Positions 1 through 13,345 of a stretch of 64,000 nt of DNA are shown piece by piece. The position numbers and the translations under genes were made by a program. The DNA comes from Leclercia adecarboxylata (lineage in GTDB: Bacteria; Pseudomonadota; Gammaproteobacteria; Enterobacterales; Enterobacteriaceae). The notes beneath the pieces were generated by a model. It was given only the letters and a program-made list of their open reading frames with translations, was not told where the DNA came from and ran no database searches. The first letter of the stretch is position 1; every line of letters starts with the position of its first letter. Location: contig NZ_CP098325.1 of assembly GCF_023639785.1 (NCBI RefSeq), positions 4,631,433-4,695,432 on the forward strand, given 5' to 3'.

Positions 1-94
1 CGCTGTTGGTCAGCGGAGGAAACGCGTGATACGCCCGGTAGAGGTAAGACGAACCGTCGACGAGAATAAGCGGATTTTCGGGGATCTGAACCAT
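1..94 (-). CDS. polA: DNA polymerase I, N-terminal fragment (cut by window edge)
   Basis: Only the first 31 codons are present, read on the minus strand from an ATG at 94. They begin [20 protein letters not shown], the characteristic start of enterobacterial DNA polymerase I, inside the 5'-nuclease domain. The enzyme removes RNA primers and fills gaps in Okazaki fragments and repair patches. The gene runs off the left edge, so nothing can be said about its integrity. It is divergent from yihG, as in E. coli. Confidence 0.93.
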   Translation of the reverse strand, partial: MVQIPENPLILVDGSSYLYRAYHAFPPLTNS

Positions 95-530
95 AATGTC
101 CGTGCCTTTAAGGAATTTATGGATAAAGGATGCCACAGAAGGATGAAAACATCAGTTTTTCACGGCCAATACAGCCAAAGATTTTGCGATCCTGAGGATC
201 GCTCGCAAATCTCACCTGTGGATAAGTTTGTGAATAGATTCTACGGCCTGGACTATTTGTGCTTTGCGAAGATCGTTCAGGCAATAATTATTATTAATAA
301 TCAATAGATTACTATTTGATCGCGATCTCATATTTTCGGTTGATGACAATTTACTCCATGTGGATATAAGCCATGCCATGTTAGCGAGACAGGATTTTTC
401 TCCACAACACGTGCAAATTATCTTTCCCACCACCTTAAAGCGCCATCATCTGGCGGTTTTCTGGTAAAATCAGCGCCCGGTGTCTGTTTATCAGGCGCTA
501 ATCATAGCTAACTACCTGAAAACATTCATC
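95..530. promoter_or_regulatory. polA-yihG divergent intergenic region
   Basis: This 436-bp AT-rich gap lies between the divergent polA and yihG starts. It contains an inverted repeat with two Dam sites (GCGATCC-TGA-GGATCGC, 187-203) followed by a perfect DnaA box TGTGGATAA at 217-225, and a near match TGTGGATAT at about 360. DnaA stimulation of polA is reported in E. coli, so a regulatory role is plausible. Two overlapping short reading frames here look like chance. I could not assign -10/-35 elements with confidence. Confidence 0.6.
217..225 (-). promoter_or_regulatory. DnaA box in polA upstream region
   Basis: A perfect 9-mer TGTGGATAA (TTATCCACA on the minus strand) lies about 120 bp upstream of the polA start, next to a GATC-bearing palindrome. 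It matches the high-affinity DnaA consensus. By analogy with E. coli it may couple polA expression to DnaA; that role is inferred. Confidence 0.6.
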
Positions 531-1439
531 ATGTCTAGACTGCTGGCCGCGATCACTCTCCTGTTAAGTATCGCATTAACTATTCTGGTCACCATCGCCT
601 GTTCTGTGCCGATCATCATCGCCGGAATAATTAAGCTGCTTTTACCGATTCCCGTTGTCTGGCGTGCTGTATCTGCATTCTGCAACTTTATGATGTACTG
701 CTGGTGTGAAGGCCTGGCGGTACTGCTGCGTCTTAACCCGCATCTGAAATGGGATATTGAGGGCCTGGACGGGCTCAACAAGAAAAACTGGTACTTGCTC
801 ATCTGCAACCACCATAGCTGGGCCGACATCGTGGTGTTATGCGTGTTGTTCCGCAAGCATATCCCGATGAACAAGTATTTCCTTAAGCAGCAGCTTGCCT
901 GGGTTCCTTTTATTGGCCTGGCCTGTTGGGCGCTGGATATGCCTTTCATGAAGCGCTACTCGCGCAGCTATCTGATTCGTCATCCTGAACGCCGTGGCAA
1001 AGATGTCGAAACAACCCGTCGCTCCTGCGAGAAATTTCGCGCGCACCCTACCACCATCGTTAATTTTGTTGAAGGCTCTCGCTTTACCGAAGAGAAAAAG
1101 CAGCAGACCCGCTCATCATATAGCAACCTGCTGCCACCAAAAGCGGCCGGGATTGCCATGGCGCTGAACGTACTGGGCCAACAGTTTGATAAATTACTGG
1201 ACGTGACGCTGTGTTATCCGGAAAACGATAAGACCCCGTTTTACGATATGCTCAGCGGCAAGTTAACGCGGATCGTGGTGCGTATTAATCTGGTGCCTGT
1301 GGCGGAAGAGTTACATGGGGACTATGTTAACGATAAGAACTTTAAGCGACGTTTTCAGCTCTGGCTGAATACCTTATGGACGGAAAAAGACGCGCTAATC
1401 ACCAGGATTAAAGCCCAATATAACAACGCCGGTCATTGA
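531..1439 (+). CDS. yihG: Probable inner-membrane acyltransferase YihG
   Basis: A PlsC/LPLAT-family acyltransferase of about 302 residues that matches E. coli YihG closely along its length. It has an N-terminal hydrophobic segment, then the acyltransferase motif HHSWAD (H-x4-D, near residue 94) and the substrate-binding motif FVEGSR about 90 residues later. Family members transfer an acyl chain to a lysophospholipid; E. coli YihG is reported as a minor lysophosphatidic-acid acyltransferase. I chose the ATG at 531 because the match to the E. coli protein begins close to it. An in-frame GTG at 480 would add 17 residues with weaker similarity. The stop codon lies inside the terminator hairpin shared with dsbA. 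Confidence 0.88.
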   Translation: MSRLLAAITLLLSIALTILVTIACSVPIIIAGIIKLLLPIPVVWRAVSAFCNFMMYCWCEGLAVLLRLNPHLKWDIEGLDGLNKKNWYLLICNHHSWADIVVLCVLFRKHIPMNKYFLKQQLAWVPFIGLACWALDMPFMKRYSRSYLIRHPERRGKDVETTRRSCEKFRAHPTTIVNFVEGSRFTEEKKQQTRSSYSNLLPPKAAGIAMALNVLGQQFDKLLDVTLCYPENDKTPFYDMLSGKLTRIVVRINLVPVAEELHGDYVNDKNFKRRFQLWLNTLWTEKDALITRIKAQYNNAGH

Positions 1440-1450
1440 CCGGCGTTTTC
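1425..1450. terminator. Terminator between yihG and dsbA
   Basis: An 11-bp inverted repeat AACGCCGGTCA/TGACCGGCGTT at 1425-1447 is followed on the plus strand by TTTC and TTTA. It overlaps the yihG stop codon and sits just before the dsbA stop, so it can serve both convergent genes. Confidence 0.8.
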
Positions 1451-1454
1451 TTTA

Positions 1455-2078
1455 TTACTTCTTCTCAACCAGATATTTCACGGTATCGGCATACTGCTGC
1501 ACGAAGATGTCCATGCTGCTGGTATCCATACCCTGCATATTCAGCTGGTATTTGCCATTAACGTACATGGCCGGAACACCACGCAGTTGCAGATCTGCCG
1601 CCGCTTTTTCCTGCTGTGCGACCAGCGATTTCACGACGAAGCTATTCCAGGCTGCATCGTATTCTTCACCCTTCACACCCGCATCAACGAATACTTTACG
1701 GATATCGGCCGTGGTTTGTACGGCCTGAGTTTTCTGCACGGCTTCAAACATTGGCGCAGTAATTTTGTCTTCCACACCCAGGGCCATCGCTACCGCCCAC
1801 GCCTGCGTTAAGTCTTTACCCAGCGGGCCAAGGAACTCAACGTGATACTTGGTCATTTTGGTGCCTTCTGGCAGTTTTTTCTTCACGCTATCGGAAACAT
1901 GCAGAACCTGCTCAAACTCATAGCAGTGCGGGCAATAGAATGAGAAGAACTCGAGAACCTGAGGTTCTCCGGCAACAGGTTTGTCGAGGGTAATATACTG
2001 TTTACCATCGGTGAACTGTGCAGCCGAAGCGCTAAATGCCAGAATCATACCTGCCAGCGCCAGCCATATTTTTTTCAT
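1455..2078 (-). CDS. dsbA: Periplasmic thiol:disulfide oxidase DsbA
   Basis: DsbA introduces disulfide bonds into secreted proteins and is reoxidised by DsbB. The 207-residue product has a Sec signal peptide ending in SASA (about residues 1-19), a thioredoxin-like fold with active site C49-P-H-C52, and a cis-proline loop (GVPAMYVNG) near residue 150. It is one residue shorter than E. coli DsbA in the GGDLGKD region, where this protein reads GPLGKD. The start at 2078 matches E. coli; an ATG two codons upstream is less likely. It lies 27 bp downstream of srkA on the same strand, so co-transcription from srkA is likely. Confidence 0.97.
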   Translation of the reverse strand: MKKIWLALAGMILAFSASAAQFTDGKQYITLDKPVAGEPQVLEFFSFYCPHCYEFEQVLHVSDSVKKKLPEGTKMTKYHVEFLGPLGKDLTQAWAVAMALGVEDKITAPMFEAVQKTQAVQTTADIRKVFVDAGVKGEEYDAAWNSFVVKSLVAQQEKAAADLQLRGVPAMYVNGKYQLNMQGMDTSSMDIFVQQYADTVKYLVEKK

Positions 2079-2105
2079 GATCAACTCTCTCCTGGGTGTG
2101 TTCGA

Positions 2106-3092
2106 TTAATACATTGGCGTTAATTGCAAAGGAGGTTCCTGCAGAACCTTTACCTGTTCAATAAATGTGGATATCTGGTTACGCCAGTAATCTTCTCCGG
2201 TAAGCCATGGGAAGTTTCTGGGGAATGCGGGGTCGTCCCAACGCCTGATTAACCATGCAAGATAATAAACAAAACGCATGGCGCGTAAAGGTTCGATTAA
2301 TGCAATTTCGTCTGAATTAAAGGGACTGAACTCTTCATAAGCTTCGATAATCGTCTCAAGCTGCATCCGCTGCTCGGCTTTATCGCCATTTAGCAGCATC
2401 CAGAGATCCTGAATCGCAGGCCCCATTCTCGCATCATCGAGATCGACAAATAATGGCCCGTCACGCCAGAGGATATTTCCCGCATGACAATCGCCGTGCA
2501 GGCGCAGCGTCTGGACGTTGTTATCCCAGCGCGCTATGACGGCATTAATTAAGCCATCCGTCGCGGCAAGAAAATCAGCTTTCAGACCTGAAGGGATGAG
2601 CGCGGAGGCTTCCAATACCTGACGTGGTTCGAGGAGATATTTCTGAATGCCGATAGCAGGACGCGAGGTAAATGCCGTTTTCCTTCCCGTCTGATGAATA
2701 CGCCCCAGATAACGGGCAACCCATTCCATCTGATCGATATTATCGGCTTCAAATTGCCGACCACCGAGACTGGGAAAGACAGCAAAATAAAATCCCTGAT
2801 GCGACAGCAGCGTCTGGCCATTAAATTCAAGCGGAGCGGCAACGGGAACGTCATCGGCTACCAGGTCGAGCGCAAACTGATGCTCTTCCTGAATCTGATC
2901 GGCTGACCAGCGCTGCGGGCGATAAAATTTCACGACGAAGCGCTGACGCTCCTCATCCTGAAACTGATATACGCGGTTTTCATAGCTGTTTAATGGAGTC
3001 AGACCTGAATCCACCCGGATGCCCTGCTCAAACAGAGCATCCATAATGGTATCCGGGTGTAAGGTCTGGAAAGTAAAGGCCTGGTCGTTCAT
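2106..3092 (-). CDS. srkA: Stress response kinase A
   Basis: A 328-residue aminoglycoside-phosphotransferase-fold protein kinase (YihE/RdoA) that counteracts stress-induced death in E. coli, probably by antagonising toxin-antitoxin activity. The Brenner motif HGDCHAGN occupies residues 199-206 and the metal-binding motif VDLDD follows at 216-220. D201, N206 and D217 match the functional residues of the E. coli enzyme. Length equals the E. coli protein. It is first in a probable srkA-dsbA transcription unit; in E. coli the upstream promoter is Cpx-responsive, but I did not identify a CpxR box here. Confidence 0.95.
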   Translation of the reverse strand: MNDQAFTFQTLHPDTIMDALFEQGIRVDSGLTPLNSYENRVYQFQDEERQRFVVKFYRPQRWSADQIQEEHQFALDLVADDVPVAAPLEFNGQTLLSHQGFYFAVFPSLGGRQFEADNIDQMEWVARYLGRIHQTGRKTAFTSRPAIGIQKYLLEPRQVLEASALIPSGLKADFLAATDGLINAVIARWDNNVQTLRLHGDCHAGNILWRDGPLFVDLDDARMGPAIQDLWMLLNGDKAEQRMQLETIIEAYEEFSPFNSDEIALIEPLRAMRFVYYLAWLIRRWDDPAFPRNFPWLTGEDYWRNQISTFIEQVKVLQEPPLQLTPMY

Positions 3093-3167
3093 CCGATCAT
3101 CCGGAAATTATACGAATGATTGAGGATATCATTTAACGGGGATTACGGTGGTGCCTCTTACAAGCTT

Positions 3168-3437
3168 TTACTCTTTAATTACGCCACGCGCGCGCAGCAG
3201 GGCTGTTTTGAAATCCTCTTCATAGTCTTTCTGAATACCGGGGATCACGGCATCTTTGCCTGAATCACGCATTTTCAGGTGATAGATCAGGATGTCATCA
3301 GAAAGGTCGGCCAGTTCGCCCTCATAGCCTGACTCCTGCGCCAGTTTCTGTAAGAATTGCATCAGATTCAGCTCAGGCTCTTTTTGCCAGGCTGGCTGGA
3401 GAAGTTCGATAACTTCATTCAGACGTTTACATTTCAT
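3168..3437 (-). CDS. yihD: Small conserved protein YihD
   Basis: An 89-residue acidic soluble protein of the DUF1040 family, highly conserved in enterobacteria, with no established biochemical function. The sequence [20 protein letters not shown] and the C-terminus [14 protein letters not shown] are nearly identical to E. coli YihD. I used the ATG at 3437, six codons inside the longest frame, because that matches the E. coli start and has an AAGGAG ribosome-binding site just upstream. It stands alone between srkA and the divergent mobA. Confidence 0.93.
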   Translation of the reverse strand: MKCKRLNEVIELLQPAWQKEPELNLMQFLQKLAQESGYEGELADLSDDILIYHLKMRDSGKDAVIPGIQKDYEEDFKTALLRARGVIKE

Positions 3438-3506
3438 GGTAATACTCCTTTTCATTTAGAGTGACACGTTAGCAGGGTCAATCCCACAAGAAAAGAGGCG
3501 ATATTC

Positions 3507-4091
3507 TTGAGCCAGATAAGCACGATCACCGGTGTGGTTTTAGCCGGCGGTAAGGCATCCCGTATGGGCGGCGTTGATAAAGGTCTGCAGCTGCTGAACG
3601 GCATACCGTTATGGCAGCATGTTGCGCAGAGGCTAAGTAAACAAGTGAGTTCACTTGCTGTCAGTGCCAATAAAAACCTCGGCGTTTATCAGGCAAGTGG
3701 ATATCCCGTCTATTCCGATTTGCTGTCGGATTACCCCGGGCCGCTGGCTGGCATGCTTTCCGTCATGCAGCAGTGTGACGCGGAGTGGTTTCTGTTTTGC
3801 CCCTGCGATACACCCTTTATTCCTGATTGCCTGACTGAGCGCTTTGTTAAACAAAGGGGATCGGCTGCCGTTGTCTGGGCATATGACGGCGAGCGCGATC
3901 ACCCCACTATTGCGCTCATGCACCGCCAACTGATGCCTGAATTACAGGCTTACCTGAGTGCAGGAGAGCGCCGGGTGATGGTATTTATGCGACAGGCAGG
4001 CGGGCATCGTGTTGATTTTAACGAGATGAAACAGGCGTTTATTAATATCAATACCCTCGAACAGATAGACACTATGCAGAGGCACCTATGA
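3507..4091 (+). CDS. mobA: Molybdenum cofactor guanylyltransferase MobA
   Basis: MobA attaches GMP to molybdopterin to make the bis-MGD cofactor used by enzymes such as nitrate and formate dehydrogenases. The 194-residue protein has the nucleotidyltransferase signature [11 protein letters not shown] (about residues 12-22), then [12 protein letters not shown] and the metal-binding CPCDTPF. It appears to start at a TTG at 3507 with GAGG upstream; the translated start [15 protein letters not shown] aligns with the E. coli N-terminus and no ATG is available nearby. The 3' end overlaps mobB by four bases (ATGA), indicating translational coupling. Confidence 0.93.
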   Translation: MSQISTITGVVLAGGKASRMGGVDKGLQLLNGIPLWQHVAQRLSKQVSSLAVSANKNLGVYQASGYPVYSDLLSDYPGPLAGMLSVMQQCDAEWFLFCPCDTPFIPDCLTERFVKQRGSAAVVWAYDGERDHPTIALMHRQLMPELQAYLSAGERRVMVFMRQAGGHRVDFNEMKQAFININTLEQIDTMQRHL

Positions 4092-4594
4092 TACCTGTCT
4101 TAGCGATCGCCGCATGGAGCGGTACCGGGAAAACCACCCTGCTGAAAGCCATTATTCCGGTACTTTGTACCAGAGGCGTGCGTCCGGGTCTTATTAAACA
4201 TACCCACCACAATATGGATGTCGATATTCCCGGTAAGGACAGTTATGAACTGCGCAAAGCCGGTGCGGCACAAACTATTGTCGCCAGCAGCCAGCGTTGG
4301 GCATTAATGACCGAGACGCCGGATGAAAAGGACCTTGATCTGAGTTATCTCATCAGCCGGATGGATCATTCGACGCTGGATCTGGTTCTGGTAGAGGGTT
4401 TTAAGCACGAGCCGGTGGCAAAGATCCTGCTGTTTCGTAGCGATGCCGGGCATGACATTCATGAATTAACGCTTGATGAGCATGTTATCGCAGTGGCCAG
4501 TGACACTTCACTGTCGCTTCAGGTACCGGTATTAGATATCAATGATGTGGAAGGCGTTGTCGATTTCATTCAACAATGGATGAAGTCTCAGTAG
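4088..4594 (+). CDS. mobB: Molybdopterin-guanine dinucleotide biosynthesis adapter MobB
   Basis: A 168-residue GTP-binding P-loop protein that assists MobA; it is non-essential in E. coli. The Walker A motif AWSGTGKT is at residues 9-16, followed by [23 protein letters not shown], which is typical of the family and is described here only by its first residues HTHHNMD and last residues RKAGA. Translation is probably coupled to mobA through the ATGA overlap. The gene converges on the rRNA operon, exactly the neighbour of rrnA in E. coli. Confidence 0.95.
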   Translation: MIPVLAIAAWSGTGKTTLLKAIIPVLCTRGVRPGLIKHTHHNMDVDIPGKDSYELRKAGAAQTIVASSQRWALMTETPDEKDLDLSYLISRMDHSTLDLVLVEGFKHEPVAKILLFRSDAGHDIHELTLDEHVIAVASDTSLSLQVPVLDINDVEGVVDFIQQWMKSQ

Positions 4595-4630
4595 GCCGGG
4601 TAAGGCGCAGCCGCCACCCGGCTTTTTCGC
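4592..4630. repeat. REP-like hairpin / terminator after mobB
   Basis: A GC-rich imperfect palindrome (GCCGGGTAAGGCGC...GCCACCCGGC) followed by TTTTTCGC on the plus strand. It combines the sequence of an enterobacterial REP element with a T-run, so it probably ends mobAB transcription. Confidence 0.65.
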
Positions 4631-4639
4631 GCATACGGC

Positions 4640-4676
4640 AAAAAACCCCGCACCTTACGGTACGGGGTTTCTTTAA
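4640..4676 (-). terminator. rRNA operon terminator
   Basis: Read on the minus strand after 5S: a stem built from AAACCCCGTACC / GGTGCGGGGTTT with a TTTTTT tail. It matches the form and place of the rrn T1 terminator. Confidence 0.88.
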
Positions 4677-4679
4677 TTG

Positions 4680-4799
4680 ATGCCTGGCAGTTCCCTACTC
4701 TCGCATGGGGAGACCCCACACTACCATCGGCGCTACGGCGTTTCACTTCTGAGTTCGGCATGGGGTCAGGTGGGACCACCGCGCTACAGCCGCCAGGCA
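4680..4799 (-). rRNA. rrf: 5S ribosomal RNA
   Basis: A 120-nt gene running from TGCCTGGCGGCTGTAGCGCG to CTGCCAGGCAT, nearly identical to E. coli 5S rRNA. It is the last gene of the operon. There are no distal tRNA genes (no tRNA-Asp or tRNA-Trp) after it, which fits an rrnA-type end and not an rrnC-type end. Confidence 0.97.
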
Positions 4800-4863
4800 A
4801 ATTCTGTTATCTGTATCAGGCTGAAAATCGTCTCAAATCTCACCGAAACAGCTTCGGCGTTGT

Positions 4864-7768
<2,905 letters not shown>

Positions 7769-7892
7769 TCACAACCCGAAGATGTTTCACTTCATGATTG
7801 TGAAAATTTGAGAGACTCGAACACACCTGATTCTGTTCCTGTTTACGGAGAACAGACACGGTGTGTCGTTTCAATTTTCAGCTTGATCCAGA

Positions 7893-7907
7893 TTTTTAAA
7901 GAGCAAA
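7893..7907 (-). promoter_or_regulatory. Spacer boxA antitermination signal
   Basis: TGCTCTTTAAAAATC on the minus strand between tRNA-Ala and 23S. It is the boxA element that reloads the Nus/SuhB antitermination complex ahead of 23S. Confidence 0.75.
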
Positions 7908-7965
7908 ACTTCGCAGCGCACCTTTTCAGGTACACTCTGAAGTTTTTATGTTGTCGCAATAAAGA

Positions 7966-8041
7966 TGGTGGAGCTATGCGGGATCGAACCGCAGACCTCC
8001 TGCGTGCAAGGCAGGCGCTCTCCCAGCTGAGCTATAGCCCC
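7966..8041 (-). tRNA. alaT: tRNA-Ala (TGC anticodon)
   Basis: A 76-nt cloverleaf starting GGGGCTATAGCTCAGCTGGG with anticodon TGC and an encoded CCA end, sited in the 16S-23S spacer. With tRNA-Ile it forms the Ile-Ala spacer type, which in E. coli belongs to rrnA, rrnD and rrnH. E. coli rrnC carries a single tRNA-Glu instead. Confidence 0.97.
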
Positions 8042-8077
8042 ATCGTGGTCAATCTCCTCAAATTTGCTGCGCAAATT

Positions 8078-8154
<77 letters not shown>

Positions 8155-8224
8155 ACAGAGATTTTTACTGCTGTATTTTCATCAGACAATCTGTGTGAGC
8201 ACTGCAAAGGCAGGTTCTTTAAGG

Positions 8225-9764
<1,540 letters not shown>

Positions 9765-9895
9765 AAGTTTGATGCTCGTGAATTAAACTTCGTAATGAAT
9801 TACGTATGTTCACTCAGAGACTTGGTATTCATTTATTGTCCGAAGACATTAAGAATCCATGTCACTTTGAGTGCCCACACAGATTGTCTGATAAA

Positions 9896-9908
9896 TTGTT
9901 AAAGAGCA
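9896..9908 (-). promoter_or_regulatory. rrn leader boxA
   Basis: TGCTCTTTAACAA on the minus strand in the 16S leader, the exact enterobacterial boxA needed for rRNA antitermination. Confidence 0.88.
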
Positions 9909-9946
9909 GTGCAACGCGGCTTTCGCTCACCGTTGCGAGGTCCCGT

Positions 9947-9974
9947 ATATTACGTTTTCCTCATTCAGAGTCAA
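9947..9974 (-). promoter_or_regulatory. rRNA promoter P2
   Basis: On the minus strand, -35 TTGACT (9969-9974), a 16-bp spacer and -10 TAATAT (9947-9952). It is followed by a GC-rich stretch and boxA. Confidence 0.85.
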
Positions 9975-10066
9975 GCGATTATTTTCACTTTTCTCTGCCG
10001 GCGTTCATCGCTGAACCCCGCTGACCCGGCGGCTTGCGTGCCGTTGTTCCGTGTCAGTGGAGGCGC

Positions 10067-10114
10067 ATTATAGGGAGTTCTCCGGCGCTGACAAGCGTAA
10101 AATTAAAAAAAATT
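10067..10114 (-). promoter_or_regulatory. rRNA promoter P1 with UP element
   Basis: On the minus strand, an A/T-rich UP element (10095-10114), then -35 TTGTCA (10089-10094), a 16-bp spacer and -10 TATAAT (10067-10072), then a GC-rich discriminator (GCGCCTCC). This is the canonical stringently controlled rrn P1 arrangement. It sits about 130 bp from the yieP start, as for E. coli rrnC. Confidence 0.9.
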
Positions 10115-10243
10115 ACCGACCGTGCTTTTTTTCACCAAAAGCCTCATCTTTTAGCCAGAAATCACCCTAATTGTCGTTTTAGCAACCACAACCCGCCTGC
10201 AGGTGGCATACTTACTGGCATTAAGACTGAAGGAATATGCGTT

Positions 10244-10936
10244 ATGCCTTTAAGCGCACAACAGCTGGCGGCTCAAAAAAACCTCTCCTATGTGCTGGCA
10301 GAAAAGCTGGCCCAGCGGATCCTGGCCGGTGTTTACGCACCCGGCAGCATTCTGCCGGGCGAACTGGAGCTGGGTGAACAGTTTGGCGTGAGCCGAACCG
10401 CCGTTCGTGAAGCCGTGAAAACCCTGACTGCAAAAGGGATGGTTCTTCCCCGTCCGCGTATCGGTACACGCGTCATGCCCCAGGGTAACTGGAACTTCCT
10501 CGATCAGGAGCTGCTCTCCTGGTGGATGACGGAAGATAATTTCCAGCAGGTTATTGAGCATTTTCTTGTCATGCGCAGCAGCCTGGAGCCTCAGGCCTGC
10601 CTTCTGGCTGCCACGATCGGCACGGCCGAGCAAAAGGCCCGCTTAAATACCCTGATGGATGAGATGGTTCATCTGAAGAAGAACTTTAACCGAGAACGCT
10701 GGATAGATGTGGATATGGCCTGGCACGAACATATCTATGAGATGAGCGGTAATCCGTTCCTGACCTCTTTCGCCTCGCTCTTTCACTCTGTTTACCACAC
10801 TTACTTTACTTCCATTACCCAGGACGAGGTGGTGAAGCTGGATTTACACCAGGCCATTGTCGACGCTATTCAGGATAGTGATGGGTTACGCGCTATGGCA
10901 GCCAGCCAGGCACTGCTTGCCCCACCAGCACGGTAG
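10244..10936 (+). CDS. yieP: GntR/FadR-family transcriptional regulator YieP
   Basis: A 230-residue regulator with an N-terminal winged helix-turn-helix ([19 protein letters not shown], about residues 47-65) and a C-terminal all-helical FCD ligand-binding domain. It is nearly identical to E. coli YieP. The ATG at 10244 was chosen over the longer frame because [18 protein letters not shown] is the E. coli start and AAGGA precedes it. It is divergent from the rRNA promoters and 20 bp ahead of hsrA, with which it is probably co-transcribed. Its ligand is not known to me. Confidence 0.93.
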   Translation: MPLSAQQLAAQKNLSYVLAEKLAQRILAGVYAPGSILPGELELGEQFGVSRTAVREAVKTLTAKGMVLPRPRIGTRVMPQGNWNFLDQELLSWWMTEDNFQQVIEHFLVMRSSLEPQACLLAATIGTAEQKARLNTLMDEMVHLKKNFNRERWIDVDMAWHEHIYEMSGNPFLTSFASLFHSVYHTYFTSITQDEVVKLDLHQAIVDAIQDSDGLRAMAASQALLAPPAR

Positions 10937-10956
10937 CAATAACAACAGGAATTCGA

Positions 10957-12384
10957 ATGACAGTAAAAAAAGCACGCAGTATGGCGGGCCTGCCGTGGAT
11001 AGCGGCGATGGCCTTCTTTATGCAGGCGCTTGATGCGACCATCCTCAATACAGCCCTTCCGGCGATTGCCCAAAGCCTGAACCGTTCGCCGCTGGCGATG
11101 CAGTCGGCCATCATCAGCTATACCCTGACCGTGGCGATGCTGATCCCGGTAAGCGGCTGGCTGGCCGATCGCTTCGGCACCCGTCGCGTCTTTATGCTGG
11201 CAGTCTCCCTGTTTACGCTGGGTTCACTGGCCTGCGCCCTTTCCAGCTCGTTAGGTGAGCTGGTTGTTTTTCGTGTGATTCAGGGGATTGGCGGCGCCAT
11301 GATGATGCCGGTCGCGCGTCTGGCGCTGTTACGGGCCTATCCCCGCAGCGAACTGTTGCCGGTGCTTAACTTTGTCACCATGCCGGGCCTCGTCGGGCCG
11401 ATCCTTGGGCCGGTGCTGGGCGGGGTACTGGTCACCTGGGCCAGCTGGCACTGGATATTCCTGATTAATATTCCCATTGGGGTCGCCGGGCTTTTCTATG
11501 CCCGCAAATTTATGCCGAACTTCACGACTCCGCGGCGTAAATTCGATATGGGCGGGTTCTTCCTGTTTGGCCTGAGCCTGGTGCTGTTTTCCAGCGGTAT
11601 GGAGCTGTTCGGTGAGAAAGTGGTCGCCACCTGGCTGGCCATCGCCATTATCTTCAGCGGTATTGTTCTCTTTCTTCTTTATATCCGTCACGCCCGTCGT
11701 CACCCGACGCCGCTCATTTCTCTCTCGCTGTTTAACACCCGCACCTTCTCGGTAGGCATTGCCGGTAACATCGCTTCACGGCTGGGCACCGGCTGTGTGC
11801 CTTTCCTTATGCCATTGATGCTGCAGGTCGGGTTTGGTTATCCGGCGCTGATTGCGGGTTGCATGATGGCACCTACGGCGGTGGGTTCGATCCTGGCTAA
11901 ATCCGGCGTGACTCAGCTGTTACGCCGGGTAGGCTACCGCAGGACGCTGGTTGGGGTGACGATATTTATCGGTGTGATGATTGCGCAGTTCTCACTGCAG
12001 TCGGCTGCGTTGCCGGTGTGGATGCTGATCCTGCCGCTGTTTGTACTGGGGATGGCGATGTCCATCCAGTTCACCTCAATGAACACCATCACCCTTGCCG
12101 ATCTTAACGATGAGAATGCCAGCGGCGGTAACAGCGTCCTGGCGGTCACGCAGCAACTGTCGATCAGTCTGGGGGTGGCGGTGAGTGCGGCGGTCCTGCG
12201 TTTCTACGAAGGGTTCGACAGCACGAGTACTGTTGAACAGTTTCACTCAACCTTTATCACCATGGGCGTACTGACGGTTGTCTCTGCCCTGGTGTTTATG
12301 CTGTTAAAACCGAAAGACGGCCGCAACCTCATCAAGGAGCGGCACAAACCTAAACAGACCCCCGTTCCATCAGAACAGGAGTAA
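10957..12384 (+). CDS. hsrA: MFS transporter HsrA (YieO), DHA2-type
   Basis: A 475-residue major-facilitator protein with about 14 predicted membrane segments, the drug:H+ antiporter 2 pattern. The loop motif [13 protein letters not shown] and the motif-C-like stretch around [14 protein letters not shown] support the family. It is the E. coli HsrA/YieO orthologue, linked to homocysteine sensitivity and with an unproven substrate. It follows yieP by 20 bp. Its 3' end overlaps the convergent rbsR 3' end by 35 bp. Confidence 0.92.
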   Translation: MTVKKARSMAGLPWIAAMAFFMQALDATILNTALPAIAQSLNRSPLAMQSAIISYTLTVAMLIPVSGWLADRFGTRRVFMLAVSLFTLGSLACALSSSLGELVVFRVIQGIGGAMMMPVARLALLRAYPRSELLPVLNFVTMPGLVGPILGPVLGGVLVTWASWHWIFLINIPIGVAGLFYARKFMPNFTTPRRKFDMGGFFLFGLSLVLFSSGMELFGEKVVATWLAIAIIFSGIVLFLLYIRHARRHPTPLISLSLFNTRTFSVGIAGNIASRLGTGCVPFLMPLMLQVGFGYPALIAGCMMAPTAVGSILAKSGVTQLLRRVGYRRTLVGVTIFIGVMIAQFSLQSAALPVWMLILPLFVLGMAMSIQFTSMNTITLADLNDENASGGNSVLAVTQQLSISLGVAVSAAVLRFYEGFDSTSTVEQFHSTFITMGVLTVVSALVFMLLKPKDGRNLIKERHKPKQTPVPSEQE

Positions 12385-13342
12385 GCTGCAGCCGCTGCTG
12401 TTGCAGTGCGGGCTGGGCGATACGGTGGATCAGCACATCAATCGCCAGCTCGCCCAGTTCATCTTTGGGCTGATGGATGGTAGTGAGCGGCGGCGTCATA
12501 TACTGCGCCAGTTCAATGTCGTCATAACCCACCACGGCGATATCGTCCGGGATACGCAGTCCCGCCTGATAAAGTGCCTTATATGCGCCCACCGCCATGG
12601 CATCATTGCCAATAAAGACCGCCTGCGGGCGCTCTTTCTGCGCCAGTAATGCCTGCATTGCCTCATACCCTCCGCTAAATTCGAAGTCACCGGTGATTTG
12701 ATAGCCTTCAGGCACCGGCAAACCAGCGCGCGCCATCGCCACCAGGAACCCTTCCTGGCGCAGGCGGGCGGGGGTTTTATCCAGCGGACCGGTGATGCAG
12801 GCGATGCGGGTATGACCTTTATCAATCAGATGCTGCGTCGCCATATCCCCGCCCAGCAGCGAATTATCCTGGATCAGATCGCTGGTACCGTCGAACGGCG
12901 CCCAGTCCATCATCACCGTGGGAACGGAAGGGTAGCGCTGCATAATCTCGGGGGAGGGCTGATGCGTTTCGGTGCACAGCAACAGCAATCCGTCGACGCG
13001 CTTTTGCATCAGCGTCTCCAGATTGCGGTTCATACGCTGTTCATCGCCTTCGGTATTGCATAACACCAGGCTGTATCCGCGCTCAAAACAGCTGCGCTCC
13101 ACGCCGCGCACCAGCTCGGAGTAAAAAGGGTTGGTACTGGCGGTAATAAGCATGCCAATGGTGCGCGTCTGGTTGAGCTTCAGGCTGCGCGCCAGGGCGG
13201 AAGGCGCATAGTTGAGGGATTTAACGGCAGCCTCGACCTTCTCCCGGATCGCCTCGCTGACGAAGCGATCGTTATTGATGACGTGGGAGACCGTCGAAGT
13301 AGAGACGCCCGCCATGCGAGCGACATCTTTCATTGTGGCCAA
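12350..13342 (-). CDS. rbsR: Ribose operon repressor
   Basis: A 330-residue LacI-family repressor with an N-terminal HTH ([20 protein letters not shown], residues 4-23), a hinge helix ([11 protein letters not shown]) and a periplasmic-binding-protein-like domain that binds ribose. Sequence identity to E. coli RbsR is very high. It is the last gene of the rbs operon, 3 bp after rbsK. It should bind the palindromes around GAAACGTTTC upstream of rbsD. Confidence 0.96.
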   Translation of the reverse strand: MATMKDVARMAGVSTSTVSHVINNDRFVSEAIREKVEAAVKSLNYAPSALARSLKLNQTRTIGMLITASTNPFYSELVRGVERSCFERGYSLVLCNTEGDEQRMNRNLETLMQKRVDGLLLLCTETHQPSPEIMQRYPSVPTVMMDWAPFDGTSDLIQDNSLLGGDMATQHLIDKGHTRIACITGPLDKTPARLRQEGFLVAMARAGLPVPEGYQITGDFEFSGGYEAMQALLAQKERPQAVFIGNDAMAVGAYKALYQAGLRIPDDIAVVGYDDIELAQYMTPPLTTIHQPKDELGELAIDVLIHRIAQPALQQQRLQLTPVLMERGSV

Positions 13343-13345
13343 GCG

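Noticed and set aside
26..433. Two overlapping frames of 93 and 73 codons between polA and yihG
   Set aside because: One overlaps the polA start on the opposite strand; neither has a ribosome-binding site or similarity I recognise. The region is better explained as a divergent control region.
95..530. Spot 42 small RNA (spf), expected near polA
   Set aside because: In E. coli spf lies beyond the 3' end of polA, which is outside the left edge; no spf-like sequence is seen in the upstream gap.
4595..4680. Distal tRNA-Asp and tRNA-Trp genes after 5S, as in rrnC
   Set aside because: No cloverleaf fits the interval; only a REP-like hairpin and the rrn terminator are present.
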